Origin: Deltaproteobacteria bacterium
GTDB lineage: Bacteria; Desulfobacterota; WTBG01; CAIYCZ01; CAIRTM01
Length of the DNA stretch: 33,963 nt
Assembly: GCA_024276465.1 (NCBI GenBank)
Contig: JAJRXD010000077.1
Coordinates: 1 to 33,963 of the forward strand
Direction: 5' to 3'
This document shows, piece by piece, positions 9,058 through 16,175 of this stretch. The position numbers and the translations under genes are program-made. The notes under the pieces are model-generated. The model was given only the letters and a program-made list of their open reading frames with translations, ran no database searches and was not told the origin of the DNA. The stretch's first letter is position 1. Every line of letters begins with the position of its first letter.

Positions 9058-10491
9058 CTACCATTTTTTGTGAAAATAGAGAAACCGTACAAGGGCTTCT
9101 TCGCCATGGCATGCTTTGCAGAACCTTTCTGCAATTTCAGGCTTAAGAAAGCCTGCAGAGCTGTTATCTGAGCCATCAAAGGGTATGCCGTCAATTGTGT
9201 AGGAATCCAGCTGGCTGACATTGTGACAGGTTGCGCATGCAATTGTCCCATTATCAGAAAGTAATCCGCTGTCATTAAAAAGATGGATTCTGTCAGTCAT
9301 GCCAGTATCCTGTTCAAAAAAAACACTGCCGAAAAACATCCGCGGATGCAGCCCAATGTGCGGGATACTGAAAAATTGTTCGAGGTCTGAATGTTTGCGT
9401 GACAGGTCCCTGACCCGTGAAAAAACAGCCTGACCATTATGTGCAAGATGACATGAAGAGCAGGGGCTTGTTTCCTGAACATAATTGTCTGCGATGTTGC
9501 TTTCCGAAACAGGCTGAAGAAGCAGGTTAAGTGGAATTTCTGACAAAGATGTCCTGCTGTTGTGGCATTTAACACAGAGCTCATCCTTTCCCTTTTTTTC
9601 TGAAAGCAGATATTTTCCAAAAGCATGATGGGGCTTATGGCATGTTCTGCAAACAATCTCTTCCTTATGGCTGACAACTACTTTTTCACCATTGGACCAT
9701 GCAGACGGTATCTTCATGCCATTTTCCGGCTTTACGTCAACAGGATGGGAAAGCATTCCGGCTGATGTCTCGCCAGGCCTTACAGCATTTTTTGTGTGGC
9801 AGACTTCACAAAGCACAGACATGGATTTTATATTCTCAAGCGGAAGAACTAAACGTTTATTGTTTACACCCCCGTGTGCCATGTGACATGTTTCACAGAT
9901 GATCTGGTTGCTGAGGTCTGTGCCAAATTTGCCACCGCCTTGTTTAATGATATCCGTACTGGTTTTGACAGAGACATCTACGGGATGATTGCCCCTGGGC
10001 AAACCGCCAAGCTTTTGTTTGTGGCATGTTTTACAGAAGGATGAATTTTCGTTTGGCGCTCTGAGAAAGTATTCAGCCATTGACTCGCTTTCTTCAGTAA
10101 CCGAATGGGGCGTATGGCACGTGGTACACTTGAGCGTCCCGTTTTTACCAAGAGGAAAACCGGGTGGAATGTCAACGCGCTTTGAAGGAATCTGGCCAAC
10201 ACGGTGGCCAGGGTCATTGCATATACTGCTTCGCGAATCCCGGACAGATCCGTCATGACAGGAAATGCACACTTTCCAGGAAAACATGTCATGGTCTTTT
10301 TCAGGCATTTGTGCAATGGGTGTGCTTCGGTGCTCAAGAAAAAATGTGGATACCCACTGAAAGTGGCAGATGGCACACTTTCGTGAAGTATCAGGCTTTA
10401 AGGCAGCGTTGGCTTTACCTGCCGTATTGATCCAGACAGCAGACAGCAGAAGCAGAATTGTTATTGCAACATGATTTGACCGAAACTGCAT
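9058..10491 (-). CDS. periplasmic 11-haem cytochrome c
   Basis: 477 residues from the ATG at 10491, one base after the stop of the NHL gene. This start gives a signal peptide (MQFRSNHV, hydrophobic core, then TAGKANA before ALKPD); longer upstream starts run into the NHL gene. Eleven CxxCH motifs occur near residues 39, 75, 122, 153, 199, 228, 281, 306, 344, 419 and 458. The segments TCHTPH, TCHMAH and CHKPHHAF show the CxxCH-x-[PA]-H pattern of cytochromes related to the NrfB/doubled-CxxCH families. The gene ends in TAG at 9058-9060, and a TGA follows after three more codons, so readthrough would add very little. It is probably the main haem wire of the complex encoded by this operon. Confidence 0.9.
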   Translation of the reverse strand: MQFRSNHVAITILLLLSAVWINTAGKANAALKPDTSRKCAICHFQWVSTFFLEHRSTPIAQMPEKDHDMFSWKVCISCHDGSVRDSRSSICNDPGHRVGQIPSKRVDIPPGFPLGKNGTLKCTTCHTPHSVTEESESMAEYFLRAPNENSSFCKTCHKQKLGGLPRGNHPVDVSVKTSTDIIKQGGGKFGTDLSNQIICETCHMAHGGVNNKRLVLPLENIKSMSVLCEVCHTKNAVRPGETSAGMLSHPVDVKPENGMKIPSAWSNGEKVVVSHKEEIVCRTCHKPHHAFGKYLLSEKKGKDELCVKCHNSRTSLSEIPLNLLLQPVSESNIADNYVQETSPCSSCHLAHNGQAVFSRVRDLSRKHSDLEQFFSIPHIGLHPRMFFGSVFFEQDTGMTDRIHLFNDSGLLSDNGTIACATCHNVSQLDSYTIDGIPFDGSDNSSAGFLKPEIAERFCKACHGEEALVRFLYFHKKW

Positions 10492-10492
10492 T

Positions 10493-11428
10493 TTAATGTT
10501 TTTCAAGCTTTTTATCATATAAAATGTCATAGACTCTGATACGGTTTGGAAGCATCTCAACAACATAAAGACGATGATGGCTGTCAATGGCCAGGCCAAG
10601 GGGGGTTTCCCATTTCAGAATATCCCCTTTTTCATTACCAAGCACAGCATTGAAATCACCATTGCTGTTAAATGCCTGAATTACTCCAAGAACACTGTCT
10701 GAAACAAATACCTGTCCGCTGGCATCAACACATACACCTTTTGGCCTGTAAAATTTCCCCAAATCAACGCCCCAGCCGCCGATGCTGCCTGCCGGAACAC
10801 CATCTCGCCAGATCTGAACCCTGGTATTCAGTACATCGACAATGTAAACTGATCTGTTTTTTGCAGCAATTAAAAAGGGATAATGAAACTGGCTGTCCCT
10901 GAGCCCCTCTGAACCAAGGATAGAAAGAAGCTTGTATCCGGGGATGGAATAGACAAGCAACTGGTGATTATCGTTGTCAGAAACGTACAGTCTCTTGAGG
11001 GTGTTGTCAACAGCAACATCAACAGGATCCCGAGGCTCATTATTTTCAGTTGGCAACAGCAAAACCTGGCTTTTAAAATCACCGTCAGAAGAAAAGATCT
11101 GTATCCTCTGATTACCCGTATCAGCCACATACACACGTCCTGAGCTGTCAGTAGCAATGCCAACAGGGTTTCTGAAATTTCCCTTTTGTGTTCCTTTTGC
11201 TCCAAAAGAAAATTTATAAGTTCCCTGTGCATTAAAAACTTTGACTCGACTGTTAACCCCGTCCAGTATATAAATAAAATTGTTCTTTCCAATGGCAACA
11301 TCAGTCGGCTGCAAAAAATCTCTGCTAATGTCAAAGAGGTGCTGAAGAGGCAGAACCGTATAGGCGTGGCCGGTTAAAGGAAAAATTCCGCAGATGAGTG
11401 CTGCTAATAAAACATATATTTTTTTCAT
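10493..11428 (-). CDS. secreted NHL-repeat beta-propeller protein
   Basis: 311 residues with a signal peptide (MKKIYVLLAALICGIFPLTG, cleavage near HAYT). The rest is a set of about six NHL-type blades marked by repeats such as PTDVAIGKNNFIYILDGVNS, GRVYVADTGNQRIQIFSSDG and GQVFVSDSVLGVIQAF. NHL propellers act as binding scaffolds; periplasmic ones are often found beside multihaem cytochromes and may help assemble the redox complex (inference). The position between the NrfD gene and the 11-haem cytochrome gene supports a structural role in that complex. No haem motif or enzymatic signature is present. Confidence 0.9.
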   Translation of the reverse strand: MKKIYVLLAALICGIFPLTGHAYTVLPLQHLFDISRDFLQPTDVAIGKNNFIYILDGVNSRVKVFNAQGTYKFSFGAKGTQKGNFRNPVGIATDSSGRVYVADTGNQRIQIFSSDGDFKSQVLLLPTENNEPRDPVDVAVDNTLKRLYVSDNDNHQLLVYSIPGYKLLSILGSEGLRDSQFHYPFLIAAKNRSVYIVDVLNTRVQIWRDGVPAGSIGGWGVDLGKFYRPKGVCVDASGQVFVSDSVLGVIQAFNSNGDFNAVLGNEKGDILKWETPLGLAIDSHHRLYVVEMLPNRIRVYDILYDKKLEKH

Positions 11429-11498
11429 AAGGCAGAGATGACCAAAAAAGCTTTAATGAAATTGCAGTTTCTAATCAGTGATTTTATTTATTGTTCAG

Positions 11499-12740
11499 TC
11501 AGCAAGGCGTTTGCTGCAATGCCTGCCGGGTTTGCTTATGCCTGAATCTTCCTGACAGGATCGGAATGGCAAGATGGATCATCCAGGAATAGAGCAGGGC
11601 TCCGAAGGCCCATATTCCGATACAAACCAGTGATTCATAAAGTGTCGGAAAATACTCTACGACCTCTCCAAGCGGTGTTGGCACAAATCCTGACACGACC
11701 ATACCAGGCCCTTTTTCAATCCATATACCTGTTATTGACAAAAAGCAGGCAATGTTTGCAAGTGGCATTTTGCGGGCAAAAGGTGGAACAAGGAAGATCA
11801 AAGCTGCAATGGATTCTATAAAGATTGCAAACCATATCCACGGCACTAACATATTGTGGCCGTGAAGGCCGAAAAAAAGATACCGTGCTGAGCTGGAATG
11901 GGCAGACTCTGCGTAAAATTCTTTAAAAACCTCACAACCAACAAGAAAAAGATTTACCAGCAGTGATATGGTTACAATCTGGCGAAGCAACCGCAAAGCT
12001 TCATCACTGATTTTGTAATTAGTATAGTGCCGGATAATCTGGAATGTTATAAACATGAATCCAGGGCCTGCTGTAAAGGCAGAACCGATAAAGCGGGGAG
12101 CAACTATGGCTGCGTTCCAGAACGGTCGTCCGGAAAGGCTGATATAGAGAAAAGCAGTAACAGTATGAATGCTGACTGCCCAGAAAATTGCGATAAAAAC
12201 AAAGGGTATATAAATCAGCGGTGTTGGTTTTTTCCCTAAATAATTAGCATAAAGCAGATATCCACAGATATGAACGTTAAGCATGAGATATCCGATCAGA
12301 ACCACAACATCCCATGAAAGCATGGAGACAGGAAAGTTGAATTTGCCAATAACCGGCATCAGGTGCCAGAAACGGTCCGGACGACCCAGATCAACATTAA
12401 CAAACAGAAGGCACATGACTATTGCAGCAATGGCTAACAATTCGCCCAGAATAACAACATCATGAAGAGGTTTGTTATGGTAAACATAGGCTGGGATTAC
12501 CAGCATCACCGCAGCAGCGGCAAGCCCGACAAGGAAAGTGAAATTTGCAATGTAGAGCCCCCATGAAACCTGGTTGGTCATTCCGGTGATCGCAAGGCCG
12601 TGAGTAAACTGATTAACATAGGAGTACGCGCCGGTAAACACAATTAACGTCAGAAAGGTCATCCATGTATAATATTTTTTGTTCCCGTAAAAACTGAGCC
12701 TGTACACTCGCCAGAGAAAAATGATGTAGTCGCGGATCAT
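11499..12740 (-). CDS. NrfD/PsrC-type quinone-interacting membrane subunit
   Basis: 413 residues with about ten hydrophobic segments, the size of the larger NrfD-family subunits (DsrP, HmcC and QrcD type). Typical family features include VSWGLYIANFTFLVGLAAAA near residues 58-77, the loop NVDLGRPDRFWH, and SMLSWDVVVLIGYLMLN. A proline-containing region EKGPGMVVSGFVPTPLGEVV precedes the last helices. NrfD proteins bind menaquinone in the inner membrane and pass electrons to or from a partner four-cluster Fe-S protein. That partner is encoded immediately upstream (18-bp gap), so the two almost certainly form one membrane module. Confidence 0.92.
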   Translation of the reverse strand: MIRDYIIFLWRVYRLSFYGNKKYYTWMTFLTLIVFTGAYSYVNQFTHGLAITGMTNQVSWGLYIANFTFLVGLAAAAVMLVIPAYVYHNKPLHDVVILGELLAIAAIVMCLLFVNVDLGRPDRFWHLMPVIGKFNFPVSMLSWDVVVLIGYLMLNVHICGYLLYANYLGKKPTPLIYIPFVFIAIFWAVSIHTVTAFLYISLSGRPFWNAAIVAPRFIGSAFTAGPGFMFITFQIIRHYTNYKISDEALRLLRQIVTISLLVNLFLVGCEVFKEFYAESAHSSSARYLFFGLHGHNMLVPWIWFAIFIESIAALIFLVPPFARKMPLANIACFLSITGIWIEKGPGMVVSGFVPTPLGEVVEYFPTLYESLVCIGIWAFGALLYSWMIHLAIPILSGRFRHKQTRQALQQTPC

Positions 12741-12758
12741 AATACAATTACCTGTTAA

Positions 12759-13730
12759 TTATTTTTCAAAAAAATAGTAAAAACGCGGAAAAGTTTGAAG
12801 AGACTCCTTTAAAACATAGACACGTTTATTTTCAAGAACATAACTGATTGGGTTGCCAGGCTCCAGAATATTGGCAAAAATTCGTGACCCGGTGGGGCAT
12901 ACTTCCGCACAGGCCGGCAGCATTCCCTGTCGTGTACGGCGAAGGCAAAAGGTGCATTTTTCAGCTACACCTCGAGGCCTGATGCGGTTTCCGAGGTAGG
13001 CCATCTCTGTATTGATGTCATTGCTGGCTATTTTTGGAGTTGCAAAATTAAACCTGCGTGCCCAGTAAGGACATGCTGCCAGGCAATAGCGACAGCCAAT
13101 GCACCAGTTGTAATCAACAACCACGATACCGTCAGGGTCCCTCCAGGTTGCTTTTACGGGACAGGCCTTGGTGCAGGGTGAGTTTCTGCACTGATGGCAC
13201 TGAACAGGCATATAATACTTACCCTTGTTTGGAACAGTTTCGGGGTTATAGTAATGGTTGGATGATTCAATATCCATAGACCCCTTTTCCATTTCCAGAA
13301 CACGGATATACTGGATTTCAGGGTCGCGTGACTGGTTGTTTTCATCCATGCAGGCATATACACAGCGCCTGCAGCCAATACAGCGCCCAAGATTAAGTGC
13401 ATAGGCAAATTCAACACCAGGTGTTGGTTTGATATCCCTGAGATCAGCTTCCACATCATAATCCCGCTTAATTTCCTGCTTTATTCTCTCTAAAATTTTT
13501 TCCATCATTTCAGGAGTAAGCTCTTCATAATGCTGCTGAAAAAATTCATTGACACTGAAATGCTGATCCAGATCTTTGAGCGGGCTTAAGGTTATTGCAG
13601 TCCCGGCAGACAAAGCAACAGCTGCTGCACCAGCCTTTAAAAAGCTGCGGCGCGTCAAAGGCTCATGAGTCATGTCATCAAGTGAGGCAGGCTCTGTTTG
13701 ATCGTGTTCTTTTCTGCTTTGGTCACTCAT
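12759..13730 (-). CDS. Tat-exported ferredoxin-like subunit with four [4Fe-4S] sites (DsrO/HmcB/NrfC type)
   Basis: 323 residues from the ATG at 13730. This start has a good ribosome-binding site (AAGGA 8 bases upstream) and overlaps the stop of the tetrahaem gene by 8 bp; ATGs 6 and 10 codons further upstream are less likely. A twin-arginine signal (LTRRSFLKAGAAAVALSAG, residues 26-44) sends the folded protein across the membrane. Sixteen cysteines form four clusters: 117/120/123/127, 178/181/186/190, 210/213/216/220 and 259/262/274/278. This is the fold of the Fe-S subunits that pair with NrfD proteins (DsrO, HmcB, PsrB). It should relay electrons between the quinone site of the next gene product and the periplasmic cytochromes. 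Confidence 0.94.
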   Translation of the reverse strand: MSDQSRKEHDQTEPASLDDMTHEPLTRRSFLKAGAAAVALSAGTAITLSPLKDLDQHFSVNEFFQQHYEELTPEMMEKILERIKQEIKRDYDVEADLRDIKPTPGVEFAYALNLGRCIGCRRCVYACMDENNQSRDPEIQYIRVLEMEKGSMDIESSNHYYNPETVPNKGKYYMPVQCHQCRNSPCTKACPVKATWRDPDGIVVVDYNWCIGCRYCLAACPYWARRFNFATPKIASNDINTEMAYLGNRIRPRGVAEKCTFCLRRTRQGMLPACAEVCPTGSRIFANILEPGNPISYVLENKRVYVLKESLQTFPRFYYFFEK

Positions 13731-14334
13731 GGTGCTTGTCCTTTTCATATTTGTGCGCAACCGGATTGACTGGGGGCGGCATGGGCTTTAAATCCGGAAA
13801 TTTTGGATGATGCGGGTTGTGACATTGATTGCATTCAATTTTTTTCTGTGGGCCAAGCTTATTATTCCAGTAGCCGTTAATTCGACCGTGGACCCCGGCA
13901 CGCCAGTCCCTGTATATTACCCCGTGACAGTTCCTGCAGAGAAAAACAGGTTTATCCCTGGCAATCACACTGCCATCATAATCAGTAAATGCATCCGGGT
14001 GCTCAGGATTATGGCAATTCATGCACCGGAGATTCAAACCATGTGTAAAAAGCATATCCTTATGCGCACCAAACGGGAGGTGTGATTTTTTCGGCTTGGA
14101 TGTGAGATCCTTCACATGGCACTTGCTGCATTTATAGGTAAATTCCTGCGTGTAAAACAGCAGTTTCGGCTCTTTGTAAACCGGGGTTTTGTCAGACCAT
14201 GTTTTGGGCAGATCTAATATTTTAAAGGCAGGTAAAATTTCATGCTCTGTGTAGGGTTCCTGACAGTATGATGGCCAAACGTAAAGCATGCAAAAAAAAA
14301 GCAGTAGTGGTATGTATAAATAAAAAAGTTTCAT
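13723..14334 (-). CDS. tetrahaem cytochrome c, first gene of the NrfD operon
   Basis: 203 residues from the ATG at 14334; a GTG two codons upstream (14340) is also possible. The N-terminus (MKLFYLYIPLLLFFCMLYVW) is a signal peptide or an uncleaved anchor. Four CxxCH haem sites lie near residues 69, 104, 133 and 168. Further histidines (HLPFGAHKD and NPHHPKFP) could be distal ligands. The C-terminus is rich in proline and charged residues. The order small cytochrome, Tat Fe-S protein, NrfD copies the DsrJ-DsrO-DsrP arrangement, but this cytochrome has four haems and not three, so I do not call it DsrJ. It is translationally coupled to the Fe-S gene by an 8-bp overlap. Confidence 0.88.
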   Translation of the reverse strand: MKLFYLYIPLLLFFCMLYVWPSYCQEPYTEHEILPAFKILDLPKTWSDKTPVYKEPKLLFYTQEFTYKCSKCHVKDLTSKPKKSHLPFGAHKDMLFTHGLNLRCMNCHNPEHPDAFTDYDGSVIARDKPVFLCRNCHGVIYRDWRAGVHGRINGYWNNKLGPQKKIECNQCHNPHHPKFPDLKPMPPPVNPVAHKYEKDKHHE

Positions 14335-14825
14335 TGTCACTTAGATACCCGTTTTACTAAACATATTCAGGACAGGAGATTTATGTTATTCGAAAAAAAA
14401 CTCGTAAGTCATAAGTTACGGAAATATAGCATAAATAAACTATTATTGGAATAATTTTTTGAATTTTTACTTAAGGATTGAAGGCTTACAATAGCTTACA
14501 ATAGGATTCCTGAAATCTTCAGTTTACATGATGAAAAGAGAGGTACAGTGTATGTTGGCAAAAAATTATATTTTCTGTATCTCCAATAATTACTTTGTTC
14601 TTATCAAAAATCTCTATGTAGTGGCTGAACGGAAAGTCCTGATTCCGAGTTGTCATTGCGAGCCCCGATAAAATCGGGGAAGCAATCCCTTTGTTTCCAG
14701 GAGATTGCTTCGGTCATGCTTCCCTCGCAATGACAGAAAAAGTGTAATTAATGGACTTTCCGTTCAGGCACTATGTATGTTCCAATGGTCTCTTTTGGGC
14801 TAAAAGAATTATATTTACACAATTT
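14335..14825. other. intergenic region without a gene, carrying a nested palindromic repeat
   Basis: The 490 bp between the HPr-domain gene and the cytochrome operon hold no credible coding frame. The operon promoter should lie in the AT-rich part at about 14341-14480, but I could not assign it. A 10-bp tandem duplication (gcttacaata twice, 14484-14503) and the repeat at 14619-14773 are the only structures seen. Confidence 0.7.
14619..14773. repeat. nested MITE-like palindromic element
   Basis: The outer inverted arms, 14619-14639 and 14753-14773, match at 20 of 21 positions (core tgaacggaaagtcc / ggactttccgttca). Inside is a second palindrome that starts gtcattgcgag (14652-14662) and ends ctcgcaatgac (14724-14734). 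It has an inner pair gaagcaatc / gattgcttc (14679-14687 / 14703-14711) and a small perfect hairpin ccccgat-aaa-atcgggg (14663-14679). No transposase is present, so the element would be non-autonomous. The gtcattgcgag...ctcgcaatgac core resembles a dispersed repeat I recall from many bacterial genomes; I could not check copy number. The hairpin could also act as a transcription barrier after the HPr-domain gene. Confidence 0.8.
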
Positions 14826-16136
14826 TTATCCCTGCCTGAGATATGACAGTTCATCCGGAAGAGGCGTGCTGTTACCCATTGTGTCCTCTCCATAATTAGC
14901 TTCTGCTAAAATTGCCAGGTCTCTGACAGCATTTTTATCACCGCAAAAGGCCACCTCTGTAATGGCATCTTTTTTGATCATACCACCAGCCCACATGATG
15001 TCAATTACACTGCTGGCATCAAACTCCTTGTTGTTCACAACCATGGTTACTTTTGAGTTGTAGTGGTTTGCAATTTTTGCTACCAATGTGGACGGCCTGA
15101 GATGAAAACCAAGGCCTTCAGGTACTTTAACTGTTTTTGATTCAACAACTACAAATTCGTCTAAAATCCTGTTCGCAATTTTTACACCATCTTTAATAAA
15201 GGAAGAGTAGTAAAAAAGGGCAAAGTTGAAAATATTGCTGAGTATTTTTTTTTGCGGGATTATCTTAGCTATCTTTTGACGGGTGGCCTCTTTACGAACA
15301 CTTGTTGCATGACGTTCGTAGAAATGGCTCAGCTCCTTTGCAACCCCGAGAAGATGCAGGGTAATTGAGATGTGACCTCTGAACATGCCAAGAATTTTGT
15401 TTTCTGCTTCAAAGGGCGTTTTTTGAATATATGTATCATAGATTGATTGAGCATTGTGAACCTGGGACTCAAGCCGTCGCAATGTTTCTTCATTTATTTT
15501 TTCAGGAATAAGCCTTTCATCTAAAATCTTTGATGCCGACATTTTTTTAAACATCACATTGCATGAAGACTCATAGGTATCGATAAATTCCTTTGCAACC
15601 CGGGATATGTAATCATTTACGTCCTGAACTCCTTCATCATTTATGTTTTGAGGTAAAATTTGACTGACAATTTCCTCCTCAAAATCATCAATATGCAAAT
15701 TTGCAGAAGGTATGTTGAGGTGCAGGTGAATGGCCTCTTTTTTAAGGTAATTAAAAAGTGAAGAGATGGATTCGTTAAAAAAATCAAGACGTTTGTCTGC
15801 GTCTTTAATAAAAGAGTTCAACTTTCTACTGTTCAATTTATAGAATTTTATTCGTCTTTGAATATGACTGATTATGTAAGCAGTCCGTGATAAATTTCTT
15901 ATTGAGGCTACAATTTCACCGAAATGGACCCATATTTTATTGTTTCTTGCGCCATAGTCATCCAGGAAGTCCTCAAGCTCATTTGATTCTTTAGCTATGG
16001 CAACATATAGTTTTTTGTTTAATTTTTGCTTCCTGTTTTCAGAAAAACAGGAAGCAAAACCGAGCATTTTATGGGATGCCTTATTTGCTATTGGAACAAA
16101 ATCTTTTTCACTAATAATTTTTACAAAAAATTCCAT
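14826..16136 (-). CDS. HPr-domain protein with a long helical N-terminal region
   Basis: 436 residues. The last 100 residues form an HPr (PTS phosphocarrier) domain. The phosphorylatable histidine is His345 in GLGFHLRPST, and a serine exactly 31 residues later (Ser376, in DASSVIDIMWAGG) matches HPr Ser46. The first 330 residues are charged and mainly helical, with no family I recognise; heptad-like stretches such as SRKLNSFIKDADKRLDFF suggest a coiled coil. HPr is normally a free 85-90-residue protein, so this is a fused regulatory form. A ribosome-binding site (GGGAAG, 8 bases) supports the start. It could pass phosphate from an enzyme I elsewhere to the PtsN-like protein of this window (inference). 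It follows the repeat-protein gene by 39 bp in the same direction. Confidence 0.8.
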   Translation of the reverse strand: MEFFVKIISEKDFVPIANKASHKMLGFASCFSENRKQKLNKKLYVAIAKESNELEDFLDDYGARNNKIWVHFGEIVASIRNLSRTAYIISHIQRRIKFYKLNSRKLNSFIKDADKRLDFFNESISSLFNYLKKEAIHLHLNIPSANLHIDDFEEEIVSQILPQNINDEGVQDVNDYISRVAKEFIDTYESSCNVMFKKMSASKILDERLIPEKINEETLRRLESQVHNAQSIYDTYIQKTPFEAENKILGMFRGHISITLHLLGVAKELSHFYERHATSVRKEATRQKIAKIIPQKKILSNIFNFALFYYSSFIKDGVKIANRILDEFVVVESKTVKVPEGLGFHLRPSTLVAKIANHYNSKVTMVVNNKEFDASSVIDIMWAGGMIKKDAITEVAFCGDKNAVRDLAILAEANYGEDTMGNSTPLPDELSYLRQG

Positions 16137-16175
16137 AAAGTTCTTCCCAAACTCTTATATCAGGATTTTACAGTT

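Noticed and set aside
13723-14334. Calling the tetrahaem cytochrome DsrJ and the operon dsrJOP
   Set aside because: Four haems and not three, no dsrM or dsrK beside it, and extra cytochromes and an NHL protein downstream; only the architecture is shared.
14484-14503. Tandem duplication of gcttacaata
   Set aside because: Only two 10-bp copies; too short to call a repeat array or an operator.
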